Translations under genes and position numbers: made by a program | Notes under the pieces: generated by a model | The model's database searches: none | What the model saw: only the letters and a program-made list of their open reading frames with translations | What the model was told of the DNA's origin: nothing | Origin: Purshia tridentata | Lineage: Eukaryota > Streptophyta > Magnoliopsida > Rosales > Rosaceae | Length of the DNA stretch: 20,455 nt | Direction: 5' to 3' | Assembly (NCBI GenBank): GCA_003254885.1 | Contig: QANT01001880.1 | Span: 1 to 20,455 of the forward strand | Shown here: positions 1 to 8,648 of the stretch, one piece after another | Layout: every line of letters starts with the position of its first letter | Numbering within the stretch: position 1 is the first letter of the stretch

Positions 1-407
1 ATTTTTTTTCAAACAAAAAAAAAAATCCTCAATGATTTTAGTTTGTTCCTATTTTTTTGTATGGATTTTTGTTCCTATTTGTGTCTCTTCTTCTCCCTCC
101 TCAATCAAACCTTTTCTTTTAATTTTCCAAATTCATTTTGCTTAATCTCATTAATGAACCTTGTGGAATTCATTCATTTCTACCCATCAACTTCTGTTTA
201 ATTAATAGTGTAAGTGAAAGATACCAATTCAGAGCTATCAATCGATCTGTACCGAAAATCCATATTCTTTTTCACCATGGGGTTAGCTTCTTTCTGGCTA
301 TATACATAACATACTGTTTGTGTCTAATGTATATTTATAATGACTATATATGCATATTGAAGTGCATGACAAACAAATTTACTATTTGTAGCTTACAGTT
401 ATTACAG
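1..407 (+). other. AT-rich, pyrimidine-rich 5' flank, possible leader or intron
   Basis: The first 137 bases are rich in T runs and CT-rich tracts (around 85-125), as seen in plant 5' leaders and introns. An ATG in good context (CACCATGG, 276-283) opens only a short frame. From about 138 a frame stays open into the exon-like block at 408, but it lacks an ATG at its start and its composition is not protein-like. I see no clear TATA box or conserved domain. Confidence 0.3.
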
Positions 408-490
408 GTGCAGAGCCTATTCGAGTTTGTAATATCTGGGTTGACAACAATATATATACCACTTGTACACGTAAATGAAGTCAATATGTG
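408..490 (+). CDS. Candidate internal exon of a plus-strand gene (unrecognised)
   Basis: An 83-base block lies between a plausible 3' splice site (TTATTACAG, ending at 407) and a strong plant 5' splice site (GTAAGT, from 491). Read from 408 it is open for 27 codons and leaves two bases (TG). The peptide is hydrophobic with a FEFVISGLTTIYIPLVHV stretch; I do not recognise it. The block stands 30 bases left of the copia insertion, so the element would lie in the following intron. The next exon-like block at 5364-5475 completes the split codon as TGC and stays open to a stop. What I see are the splice-like borders and matching phase; that this is a real gene is inference. Chance alone could give this phase match about one time in three. 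The frame is open upstream to about 138, but that part does not read like protein. Confidence 0.25.
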
Positions 491-515
491 GTAAGTCTCT
501 AACAAGTAAATGGAA

Positions 516-520
516 TTAAA
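516..520. repeat. Target-site duplication TTAAA, left copy
   Basis: TTAAA stands immediately outside the left LTR and is repeated exactly at 5220-5224 outside the right LTR. Five bases is the usual copia duplication length, which shows both element ends are intact. Confidence 0.9.
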
Positions 521-853
521 TGATGAACTTTAAAGCTTAATTTGTAATTTTAATGGAAAGAATTTTGAGAGAAGAAGAAGAATGCAGAAAAATGGTGGTG
601 CTCAAGATGAGCTGCCACTCATGCATATATTCATGTATTTCACCCAATTCTGTAATGACATCAGACAAAATTGGAATATAACCGTTACTACAATACATGA
701 GCCTATATCTCATCACTACCATATATCATGACCCTCTAGATCCAATGACATGTGGCTATCACTCACAAACTTAATTACAAGAAAATGTTAACTAACAAAC
801 ACCTTTAACTGACTTAGTTAAATGATAATCAGTTGCTAGCCTTAATATCAACA
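521..853 (-). repeat. 3' LTR of the copia element
   Basis: This 333-base LTR, read on the minus strand, starts TGTTGA and ends TTCATCA. It is the downstream copy, adjacent to the polypurine tract. It pairs with 4888-5219 along its full length, with one 1-base length difference and scattered substitutions. Confidence 0.95.
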
Positions 854-1468
854 CTCCCTTCTAAGGCAATAGCTGATAGAATTCCAAGTCTGCCTCTTAA
901 CAAGTTGAACCTCTCCTTCGCCAAAGCCTTAGTGAAAATGTCTGCCAATTGGTCTTCACCCTTGTAGTACTTTAAGCTTATTGTTCCATCTTGAATTGCA
1001 TCTCTAATAAAATGAAACTTTTTTTTGATATGCTTCGACTGTTGGTGGAACACAGGATTTTTAGACATCGCTATAGCTAAGGTGTTATCACATATCAATG
1101 CAGTATGTTCCAGCTGCTATTCTCCAAAATCATGTAGCACAAAACAAAGCCATATAGCTTGAGTTGTTGCCTCAAAGGCACTCATTTATTCAGCCTCTGC
1201 TATGGAAAAAGCAACACTCTGCTGCTTCATTGATGCCAATGAAAAAATTCCACTTCCAAATGAAAAAAACATAGCTAGATGTGGATTTCGAGTCATCATC
1301 TCCCCAATCACTATCACAAAAACCAATTAGAACAGCTGAATCGCCTTTCTTATATCGAATTCCATAATCCAAAGTTCCTTGCACATATCTTAGAACTCTC
1401 TTAGCTGAACCAAGGTGCTTTACAGTAGGATTGTGCATGAATCTTGCTAAAAGGCTATCTGCAAACAT
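829..1468 (-). pseudogene. copia RNase H, broken
   Basis: The minus strand from 1468 gives HLGSAKRVLRYVQGTLDYGI and GFCDSDWGDDDSKSTSSYVFF, matching the copia RNase H start (CDSDWAGD..RKSTSGY). The frame breaks near 1190-1250 and resumes at 1098 with ICDNTLAIAMSKNPVFHQQS, KHIKKKFHFIRD and EDQLADIFTKAL, the conserved C-terminal end of copia Pol. The last codons run up to the polypurine tract and into the 3' LTR, as is normal. RNase H would remove the RNA strand during reverse transcription. Confidence 0.93.
854..862 (-). promoter_or_regulatory. Polypurine tract
   Basis: On the minus strand AGAAGGGAG directly precedes the 3' LTR. This is the place and composition expected of the primer for plus-strand DNA synthesis. 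Confidence 0.85.
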
Positions 1469-1560
1469 AATGTCTGGTCATACTGCAGTTAGATATAACG
1501 AGCTTCCCACTATCTTTCTGTATAACTCTTCATCAGTAACCTTACATCTATCATTTCTTC

Positions 1561-2337
1561 TTAGTTATCTGATGTAGCAAGAGGAACTACCACAGACTTG
1601 CAGTCCTTCAGTCTGAATTTCTCAAGCAAGGTGAGAGCATACTTCTTTTGGCGAATGAAGATGCTCCCTTCAAGTTGGATAACTCCCACTCCAAGAAAAT
1701 GATGAAGTAGCCCAAGGTTTGTCATTTCATACTTACTCATCATGTCACACTTGAACTCATTCACCATTTCTTCACTGTTGCATGTATACACTATATCATC
1801 AACATATATGGACACAATTAGTGTTCCTTGACCTTCTAGTCTTCGCATAGAGAGTTGCTTCATTGGGGCTCTTCTCAAAACCACACTATTGCAGGTACGA
1901 ATCTATATTCTCATACCATGCCCTTGGGCCTGTTTGAGTCCATATAGAGCTTTTCTTAGCCTATATACTTTGTCTTCCTCATTCTTTACCACAAAGCCAT
2001 CAAGTTGGTCTACATGTACCTCTTCTTCAAGATACCCATTCAGAAAAGCTGATTTGACATCAAGTTGGTACAGTTTCCAACCTCTTTGTGCAACTAATGC
2101 AATCAAAGTTCTAATTGTGTCTAGTTTGGCCATTGGGGCAAAGGTCTCATTGTAGTCTACCTTAGGCTTCTGTGTATAACCCTTGGCAACTAATCTTGCT
2201 TTATATTTCTGAATTGTGCCATCTAGGTTCAACTTGGTCTTGAAAATCCACTTGACACCCACAATAGGTTTGTTAGCAAGTCTGTCCACTAGTTTCCAAG
2301 TTTGATTCTTTTCTATCATCGAGATTTCATCATTCAT
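1561..2337 (-). pseudogene. copia reverse transcriptase, frameshifted
   Basis: The first half (2337-1903) reads NQTWKLVDR...VGVKWIFKTKLN, KARLVAKGYTQ, DYNETFAPMAKLDTIRTLIAL and LYQLDVKSAFLNGYLEEEVHV, all standard copia blocks, with the first catalytic Asp in LDVKSAFLNG. After LRKALYGLKQAQG the frame is lost around 1890-1910. The second half (1884-1561) holds the intact YVDD catalytic box (SIYVDDIVYT), then LGLLHHFLGV and IFIRQKKYALTLLEKF. The stop at 1561 cuts the link to the RNase H part. This enzyme would copy element RNA into DNA inside the particle. The catalytic residues survive; the break between the halves does not allow a whole enzyme. Confidence 0.95.
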
Positions 2338-2570
2338 GGCCTTCTACCATGCTTGGTCTTTTTCAGCCTCAATGTAACTCTTTGGTTCAATGACACTAAG
2401 CCTACATTGAGCAAAAACCTCATTTAAGTTCGTCCATTTCCTTGGGTTGCTATCATATGTGTCTGACAGGGTGATCTAATTTACAGTTTCAGCAACTTGT
2501 GCTTTGAGTATCATGGGAGGATTGATGTACATATGCACTATCACTTTCACTTGCAGTGATTTCATGCTCT

Positions 2571-3424
2571 TCATCCCCAAGGTATAGTCACATATTGTGT
2601 CTCCTTGGTATCCCAGTTCCATACTGCATTCTTATAAAAAATGACACTTCTAGAGACCATCACTCTGTTGCTTTGCAAATCATACACCCTGTTTCCTTTG
2701 TCTCTGGTCCCATATTCAACAAATACACCTTTCAAACCTATCACATCTAGTTTCTGTCTTTGTTGAGAAGGAATGTGAGTATAACACATAAAACCAAAAA
2801 ATTTTAGATGCTTTACTCTAGGCTTCTTGCCACTAAACTCTTCAAACAGACTCTTATTCACCAAAGCACGAGTGGGGTATCTATTTAGGAGATAGACAGC
2901 AGAGTTCACTACTTCTCCCTAGAACTTGAAAGGCATCTTCTTCTCATGAAGCATATGGTTCTTGCCATTTCTACAATAGTTATGTTCTTTCTTTCAACAA
3001 CTCCATTTCTCTGAGGTGAATAGGCTACAATTAATTGCTTCTCTAAACCAATATCTTCACAAAACCTTTCAAACTCTAGAGAGGTGTATTCTCCACCTCT
3101 ATCACTCCTCAATTTTTTCAATTTGAAATCACTTTGCAGTTCCACCATTGCTTTGAATTTTTTAAATACACAGAACACATCATATTTAAATTTCAAGAAA
3201 TCAACCCAGCATATCCTTGATTTATCATCTATAAATGTGAGAAAATATATGTGGCCACCTAGTGTTTCAACCATTGGCCCATAAACATCAGTGTGCACAA
3301 GCTCAAGAGGATCAGTTGCCCTCCTGACTTTACTCTTGTCAAACGCTTCTCTATGTGACTTTGCAGTGGCACACCCCTCACACACATGGTCCTTGTTAGT
3401 AAGTCTTGGCAAGCCATACACCAT
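2571..3424 (-). pseudogene. copia integrase, broken by stops and a frameshift
   Basis: Two overlapping minus-strand frames carry the integrase. The first (3424-2909) has the end of the HHCC zinc domain (HVCEGCATAKSHREAF), then the catalytic core with HTDVYGP, FIDDKSR, LRSDRGGEYTS and the AYSPQRNGVVERKN block. The Asp residues of HTD and RSD and the Glu of VERKN are the expected DDE triad and are all present. The frame then breaks near 2930 and resumes (2909-2571) with NSAVYLLNRYPTRAL, KKPRVKHLKFFGFMCYTHIP and GLKGVFVEYGTRDKGNRVYD, the conserved copia region after the core. Integrase joins the cDNA to the host chromosome in the nucleus. The core looks chemically complete but is no longer part of one protein. 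Confidence 0.93.
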
Positions 3425-3539
3425 TTCTATTTCCTAAAGCATCCTCAAGCTATCAAAATTGAAATGACCAAGCCACTTATGCCATTTCCAAGATGTATCC
3501 ACCACTGCAGCCCTGCTTGCTACCATTGGGTTGATGCTT

Positions 3540-4000
3540 TCAAAGATGAGAGGAAAACATCAATTTCCCTTCATCTAGCACAGTGGCAATTGGATTCTGC
3601 ATGCTTTTATCTCCATATATGCAGGCCATTAAATCTCCAAAGACTAACCAATACCCATGTTCAATCATTTGCCCAACACTTAATAGGTTTTCATCAAGTC
3701 CAGGCACTACCATGACTTTAGGAATGTACTTGGTGCCATTTTGAGTTTCAACCACCAGGTGCCCTTTCCAGTTGACTCAACTAGGTCCTTAATACCCATT
3801 TTGACTTTGCATTTGATACTCCTATCAATATCTATCAGTAAGCTTTCACTACTGGTCATGTGGTTACTACAACCACTGTACAGATACCAAATATTGCCAT
3901 CCTTTTGCACTGAGGCCTTATGACAAACATAGAACATGGTAGCTTGCTCTTGCACCTGGTTGGCATTATTTACCACTTGCCCTTTCTTACTAAGTTGATG
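3540..4000 (-). pseudogene. copia aspartic protease, active site lost
   Basis: Downstream of the knuckle the minus strand reads MFYVCHKASVQKDG..WYLYSGCSNHMTSSESLL, typical of the copia protease start, where the family has W(Y/F)(L/I)DSGC(S/T)NHMT. Here the catalytic Asp of the DSG triad is Tyr (YSG). A frameshift near 3755 is followed by the PR-INT linker, recognisable as KYIPKVMVVPGLDENLLSVGQMIEHGY, which matches the usual VLYVPGL..NLLSVGQL region. The protease normally cuts the Gag-Pol polyprotein; without the Asp it would be inactive even if the frame were whole. Confidence 0.88.
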
Positions 4001-4796
4001 GTAATCCTTCATTACATGGCCAAACCTATCATAGTTGTGACACTTAATCTTGCATTTGAACCAACATTCCTGAAGTGAAGTTTGTCACATATCTTACACT
4101 TAGGCTTTCCAACCTCAGTTCTATTTCCCTGTTTTAAATTTGATTGAGTCCTATTTTCCCATTTCTTGGTTTCCCTTTCCAATTTCTAGTACCCTTTCTG
4201 CCACCATCATGCCAAAAAGGCTTGTTTGCAACATACTGATCTCTTGGTGATATGCTCATACTAGCGAAAGCCTTTTCAGAATTCACATTTTCCTCACCAT
4301 CCCTATTTAATCTGAGCTCATAGTGCTTAAGTGATCCCCTACTTCCTGCACAGACACAGAGTTTAGATCTACAATTCTTTCTATCACAACACACATTGGA
4401 TCATACACTTTGGTCGAACTAATTAGCACTTTCTAACCATTCTTTGCTGAGATAACATTTCATCATATTTTTCCATTTGATTTGTTAAATCAAAGAGTCG
4501 AGCAAAGTAATTAGAGAGTGACTCATTCACCTTCATCCTCATGTATTCAAATCATGTCTCAAGCCTTGAAGCTTCACAAATCGTGCATGGTCATCACCAT
4601 GGTACTCCTCCTAAAGCAGATCCCAAGCACCATTTGCAATCTCTTGATTGACTATGCGAGGGAAAATCTCCTTTGACATTGCTCCTTGGATTATACCCAA
4701 GGCCTTGGCATATTTCATCAGTTGCACTTCCAGAAATCGAATTCAGTTCCATCGAAAAATGGGAGCTCGTAGCTCACCACTTCCAGATCTAGACAT
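4001..4796 (-). pseudogene. gag: copia gag (capsid and zinc knuckle), broken
   Basis: The likely start is the ATG at 4796-4794 on the minus strand, about 80 bases after the PBS. Across several frames one can read gag-like text: LPFFDGTEFDFWK, then KYAKALGIIQGAM, then GAWDLL followed by a stop and EEYHGDD, then KLQGLRHDLNT. These resemble the FDG..YDFW and AWD.L..E..G...K...LQ.LR blocks of plant copia gag. The nucleocapsid zinc knuckle lies at 4042-4001 and reads CHNYDRFGHVMKDY. In the CX2CX4HX4C pattern the second and fourth positions are Tyr, so zinc binding should be lost. At least two frameshifts and several stops lie before it. Gag would form the virus-like particle in the cytoplasm; this copy cannot. 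Confidence 0.85.
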
Positions 4797-4875
4797 GGCT
4801 AGCCTGAGAGCTTTCTTGTTGGATTTCTCTCACACTCTTCACAGTAATCAACGCCCAATTCTTGATCGAACTAAA

Positions 4876-4887
4876 GCTCTGATACCA
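4876..4887 (-). promoter_or_regulatory. Primer-binding site for initiator tRNA-Met
   Basis: On the minus strand TGGTATCAGAGC follows the 5' LTR with no spacer. This is the known complement of the 3' end of plant initiator tRNA-Met, used to start minus-strand DNA synthesis in most plant copia elements. Confidence 0.95.
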
Positions 4888-5219
4888 TGATGAACATTAA
4901 AGCTTAGTTTGTAATTTTAATGGAAAGAATTTTGAGAGAAGAAGAAGAATGCAAAAAAATGGTGGTACTCAAGATGAGCTGCCACTCACGCATATATTTA
5001 TGTATATCACCCAATTCTCTTATGACATCAGACAAAATTTGAATATAACCATTACTACAGTACATGAGCCTATATCTCATCAATACATTACATCATGACC
5101 CTCTAGATCCATGACATGTGGCTATCACTCACAAACTTAATTGCAAGAAAATGCTAACTAACAAAAACCTTTAACTGATTTTGTTAAATGATAATCAGCT
5201 GCTAGCCTTAATGTCAACA
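4888..5219 (-). repeat. 5' LTR of the copia element
   Basis: This 332-base LTR is the promoter-side copy on the minus strand. It begins TGTTGACATTAAGG and ends GTTCATCA, directly abutting the primer-binding site. An AT-rich stretch with ATAAATATA in its second half could serve as TATA region. It holds a CT-rich tract (TTCTTCTTCTTCTCTC) near its R/U5 end. Confidence 0.95.
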
Positions 5220-5224
5220 TTAAA
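5220..5224. repeat. Target-site duplication TTAAA, right copy
   Basis: This is the exact partner of 516-520, directly after the outer end of the right LTR. Confidence 0.9.
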
Positions 5225-5363
5225 AGAATGGAATTTACAATAACAAATTACAGTTTCATTATCTGTTGGGCAGTTCTTGCTCACCATAGACAGGCTCATT
5301 TGATGGTGCTGCAAGTTCCTTGCAACTAATGCCACTTCTTGTCAATGTGTATCTTTATTTCAG

Positions 5364-5475
5364 CTATACATTGGGACACAAAACTATACATCAACAATAT
5401 ACTACGCCACCAATATTTACTCGGGTTGAGTATAAGATGGCGCATTTGGGTACAGAATTACAGAAATCTATTTGA
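5364..5475 (+). CDS. Candidate terminal exon of the plus-strand gene (unrecognised)
   Basis: The sequence before 5364 looks like an intron end: a CTAAT branch-point-like motif near 5327, a T-rich tract and TTTATTTCAG. The block then reads one base (C) plus 36 codons to TGA at 5473-5475. Joined to the block ending at 490 the split codon is TGC (Cys) and the peptide continues as YTLGHKTIHQQYTTPP, later RVEYKMAHLGTELQKSI. The peptide is polar and soluble in character; I know no family for it. If real, the intron of about 4.9 kb holds the antisense copia element, and without the element it would be only about 170 bases. An opposite-strand reading of 5259-5355 is also open, so the coding strand here is not certain. 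Confidence 0.25.
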
Positions 5476-6312
5476 CATAATTAAGCTTCCGTTCTCTCTA
5501 ATACTATGCTATTGATAAAATGGGTTGCCAATAAGGTGGTAGATGTAGAGAGATAGCACAATGGGAGTGTAACACAATATGGTGGTGTTCACTTCTCACC
5601 TGATGAGAGAGATAACATAATAGACGTATAGGACCGGCCCATAAAAGTTTTTCTAGAGCAGTTGGACATATGAAGGTGGGGATGCAGCCATAGTTGAAAC
5701 TCAAAACACTTACTACAGTAGGATGGAAACCCCAATTAATAGGTCTCTTCTGTCCTGATAAACAGAAGAGATTTAATGTATTTTTCAATATTCTCTTAGC
5801 TTGCGTACAGAATTGGATTGGATTATCTTACAGACGACCTTGTATATGGTCAATTCGATTTTGGCGGATGGTAGTTAATACCATCTGCCAAATCTTCTAG
5901 CTCTTGACAACAGCAAGTGCCAATGTGCCAGTGTCTGAAGAGCAGTAAGGTTTGAGAAACCTTCAGACAGAGATTAGAGTTTGGAATGCGGGACTGGCCG
6001 GGCTGCACAAGACATGACAGTGTCCTAAACTCATGTTACAAGTAGGCAGTAATGTTCCTATAACTTGGTTGTCACAATCCGCTAGAATTTTGCCATCTAA
6101 TATATATATTTTAACTAGTATGGGATAAGAAACACTATTAAATTAGATGGGCACAAGTAAAGTGCTTTTTTGCACATAACTGATAGTTTAACAACAGACT
6201 ATAGATCATATATAAACTGATTAAATACATTACTGCATTCATTTCTACAGAAATGAACTACCATCTTAAATGTTGCACAAGAAACCTTGTCAAGGAGACT
6301 TGAAGTCATTGT
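5476..6312. other. Noncoding stretch, 3' flank of the coiled-coil gene
   Basis: No convincing coding sequence. A minus-strand frame at 5788-5504 is open for 94 codons, but its composition is not protein-like and I do not accept it. The right part (about 6100-6312) is AT-rich and is the expected 3' untranslated and downstream region of the minus-strand coiled-coil gene. I did not find inverted termini or target duplications here. Confidence 0.4.
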
Positions 6313-7143
6313 TCACTTTTTAGAGTCCCTCAGTTTCTCAGCCAACAGTGCATTGTACTCCTCTCTCATGCTGTTATATTTCTCACTCAGGCTCTTAAAG
6401 GCTTCCATTTTCTTCCTTGAAACTTCCTTCTTGTTCTTCTCCAAACGAAGCTTGGTTGATTCAATTTGTTTCTTCAGCTCTTGAATTTTCAATGTTTTCT
6501 CTTCATGCTCAATCTGTAGCGCTTGTAATTCTGATGTGTTTTCTGTTAAATTACAAATGTACTTTGAATAAAATGTAACTAAGTGGCATTGCATATGTAG
6601 CTGCTTGTGGTTTTAGTGACCTTTACACCCCAATATCATGCCATGTGACTACTAAAATGATTTGTCAGACAAACAAGAATAATACTTGTTTCCTTAATTA
6701 CCCTGAAGAGGAGCTCTTTCAACTCTAGCTATCTATCTCACAAAAACGTATATTTTTTTGTCTTTTTATTCAATGTATGAATTATTTTTGTTATTTATGT
6801 GATTGTGGAATGAAAAGAACGAAAAAGACATGTTTTTGTGAGATAGGTTGGAGGAGCTCCTCTTTCAAAAAATGAAGCCAAAGTATTGTATGAGAAACCA
6901 AAAGAAAAACACAGTTTATTTTTGCTGATAAAAATAAAAAATTGAATGCTTTTTATATACAGTATATGAACTATTTTTAAATGATATGTGGTTTCTAGTT
7001 TTTACATTTTATATATGTTCATTATAGTAAAACGCATTTAAATGAAGCAGAGATCGAGAAATGGGGAGAAGGTACCTGTGGTTTTGTTCCATGAGCTGCT
7101 ACCCTCCATTACTTCAGAAACTTTTACAAAGTTGTCAAAATAT
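6313..7143 (-). CDS. Coiled-coil protein, C-terminal two exons (join 7143-7076, 6542-6313)
   Basis: Two minus-strand exons fit together. The upstream one (about 7143-7076) reads YFDNFVKVSEVMEGSSSWNK and ends at a CAG/GTACC donor with one base left over. The downstream one (6542-6313) starts after TTTGTAATTTAACAG with two bases, which complete GAA (Glu). The joined frame continues NTSELQALQIEHEEKTLKIQ and ends at TGA with LLAEKLRDSKK. From ELQ onward, about 70 residues form a strongly charged heptad-like pattern (E, K, L at regular spacing), a coiled coil likely used for dimerisation or partner binding. No catalytic motif is visible. The 533-base intron carries a MITE at 6703-6867. The left border of the first exon is uncertain; 7143 follows a weak TAG acceptor, and ATG at 7109 is possible as a start. 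I do not recognise the family. It could be an active gene end or a captured fragment. Confidence 0.5.
6703..6867. mobile_element. Short MITE with ~45-bp terminal inverted repeats
   Basis: The left end (AAGAGGAGCTCTTTCAACTC, then CTATCTCACAAAAACGTA) is the inverse of the right end (ACATGTTTTTGTGAGATAGG, then GAGGAGCTCCTCTTTC). The arms pair over about 45 bases, with the AAGACATG/TATTTTTTTGTC parts extending weakly inward. No coding capacity. No clear target duplication is visible, so I cannot assign the superfamily. It lies in the intron of the minus-strand coiled-coil gene, where it could form a stem in the pre-mRNA. Confidence 0.75.
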
Positions 7144-7973
7144 CTAGTCAATATGAAATTGAGATGGGAATATGAGATTTATGCTTATATCTCAACTTAT
7201 ATATATCGATCACATTTTAATCTTTTTCAAATCTAAATCGTATTAATTTTGTTTTCAACTTTTATTTCGTAAGGCCATTCATACATTGAATACGAAAAAA
7301 TAAAAAATAAAAAATAAAATCTAAAAAGGAAAAAGAAATACTTTATCCAACAAAGTAATGACACATAAATTGAGAAATAAAATTAGACTACTATGACTTC
7401 AGTATACAGACTACGTTGTTTTGGTTTTTATTTGTTTGGAAAGGAACTTCTCTCTTTCAAAAGTTCTTACTCTCATGCGAAATGAGTGCGGAAAAAAATT
7501 AATATTAGCCACAAAATTTTTACTTTTAAGGCATTATAATAATTTTGTGGCTGGTATGGTATTTATTTTTTCTAACTCTTTCCACATGAGAGAATAACCC
7601 TTCTTTGGACAAACTTTCTTTTGGTTCTTGTCTTTATGAAAAGAGCCTGGCCCATTGAATGAGCTGGCTGGGGCATGTCCAACATGTCAAGCTTGAACCA
7701 CTAATTGGACACGTCAACATGTTCACAAACACTGTACACTTCCTTCTAGTTCTGGGTACACATCCCAGAACAACAGCACAGTAACTGTAGTAAAATTGGA
7801 GAGAACACAAAGGCAGAGTCCTAATAATCATTTCATTTATATAATGAAGGAAAAGACTTGAATCTTTTTGGGCTTCTAACTTAATCTGGATTTTATATGA
7901 CTGATTTCAACTTCAACATCATCGATATGGCAACCATGTAAAACCCCAAGGTTCAGAAGAAATAAAAAGGTAC
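7144..7973. other. Noncoding stretch, probable introns of the minus-strand gene
   Basis: AT-rich sequence between the start-exon candidate and the coiled-coil exons. It holds the hairpin at 7507-7552. A minus-strand block near 7782-7640 follows a good acceptor (TTTTACTACAG) and is open for about 49 codons to a TAA, but it has no donor and a Cys/Trp-rich composition that does not look like protein. I see no further exon I can support. Confidence 0.4.
7507..7552. repeat. Inverted repeat, hairpin-forming
   Basis: AGCCACAAAATT and AATTTTGTGGCT are exact reverse complements separated by about 21 bases. Outside them, TTACTCTCATG (near 7470) and CATGAGAGAATAA (near 7587) pair again, and GTTTGGAAAGGAACTT (7434) weakly pairs with CCCTTCTTTGGACAAAC (near 7600). 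The whole 7434-7615 block may be an old MITE. Confidence 0.6.
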
Positions 7974-8015
7974 CCTTTTTCCCACATGACTGCTTAAACC
8001 CATCTCTGTCATGCT
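7974..8015 (-). CDS. Candidate short start-codon exon
   Basis: On the minus strand, TTTCTTAG is followed by AGCATGACAGAGATGGG and, 42 bases in, by a donor AAAAGG/GTACC. The peptide would be MTEMGLSSHVGKR, ending in phase 0. It lies downstream of the (GA)n leader-like segment and upstream of the coiled-coil exons on the same strand. The phase does not fit directly onto the 7143 exon border, so either another exon lies between or the border differs. Position and splice sites are seen; the gene link is inference. Confidence 0.2.
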
Positions 8016-8130
8016 CTAAGAAATTATTTAAAAAATCTATGAGGTTCCCAAAACAACTAAAACAATGAATTTTAACTCTAAGATATAATCAGTAAATATA
8101 AATATTAATAAAAAAAGGGCACAATTCTTA

Positions 8131-8331
8131 CCTTTTTACTATGTCCTTCAATGGTCTAAGCACCTCTCTCTCTCTCTCTCTCTCTCACTGTGTTTCTGTG
8201 TAGACCGTGGGGTGGCCCCTGCACTGTGAGAAGTGGGTGGTAATTGCTGTGACCCATGAAATGAAAATGGTCCACAATTTTATATGTAAGAAAAAGTGAT
8301 TGGGGGTGGTGTGTGGGGGCAGTGGCACGTG
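8131..8331 (-). promoter_or_regulatory. Putative promoter and GA-rich leader
   Basis: Read on the minus strand, the segment has a G-box core CACGTG (8331-8326), then ATATAAAATTG (8285-8275) as a TATA-like box. A (GA)11 tract (8186-8164) and a splice donor AAAAAG/GTAAG at 8131-8127 follow. (GA)n leaders and introns in the 5' untranslated region are common in plants. No ATG lies between the expected start of transcription (about 8248) and the donor, which fits a noncoding first exon. The coiled-coil gene downstream on the same strand is the natural target. Confidence 0.35.
8164..8186. repeat. (CT)11 microsatellite
   Basis: An uninterrupted CT dinucleotide run of 23 bases, read as GA on the minus strand. 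It falls in the putative leader of a minus-strand gene. Confidence 0.95.
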
Positions 8332-8648
8332 ACCCAGCCACCCAGGTGAGGTGGTAGCATTTGACATTTGCAAACTCAAAACCCATCATCATTTTGCTGT
8401 GGTGGAAACAAAATCAGACCGTATATTTTGGTACATAGATTTGTTGGCCCATGGATGTGAAACTGTGTAACTGTGAAAGTGTGAAAGTATGAAAGTGAAG
8501 CCTTCTCTTGTTTGTCCTCACTCACTGTCACATGTCACATGCAATCGCTATTTCTAGTTTGCTACAAATTGTACCACCCACTAGGAATCAGAATATTTTT
8601 GCAAGTTTGCAAGTTTGCAACATATACACGCATGCGTTTCGAACCTTT

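Larger units (their letters stand above)
521..5219 (-). mobile_element. Ty1/copia LTR retrotransposon, degenerate
   Basis: A 4.7 kb element lies on the minus strand and is bounded by TG..CA LTRs and a 5-bp duplication TTAAA (516-520 and 5220-5224). Reading right to left it shows 5' LTR, a PBS for initiator tRNA-Met, gag with zinc knuckle, protease, integrase, reverse transcriptase, RNase H, polypurine tract and 3' LTR. Integrase before reverse transcriptase is the copia order. The single polyprotein frame is split by many stops and frameshifts, the protease active-site Asp is replaced by Tyr and the zinc knuckle has lost two Cys, so it cannot act on its own. LTRs differ at roughly 23 of 332 sites by my count (about 93% identical), which points to an insertion a few million years old under usual plant rates. 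No env-like frame is present. Confidence 0.97.

Noticed and set aside
5259..5355. Minus-strand terminal exon reading SGISCKELAAPSNEPVYGEQ to a TAA
   Set aside because: The frame looks protein-like, but the acceptor before it is poor (A-rich, no pyrimidine tract) and no upstream exon with matching phase was found. The plus strand has a better intron end here. It remains the main rival to the plus-strand gene model.
5504..5788. Minus-strand open frame of 94 codons
   Set aside because: Composition rich in His, Leu and Cys without any domain, no promoter or splice context; probably chance.
7634..7831. Minus-strand frame of 65 codons after a good acceptor
   Set aside because: No donor, stop soon after, Cys/Trp-rich composition, and no phase link to neighbours.
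8156..8392. Minus-strand open frame of 78 codons ending in RERERERGA
   Set aside because: The RE repeat is only the translated (GA)n microsatellite and the frame overlaps promoter-like signals.
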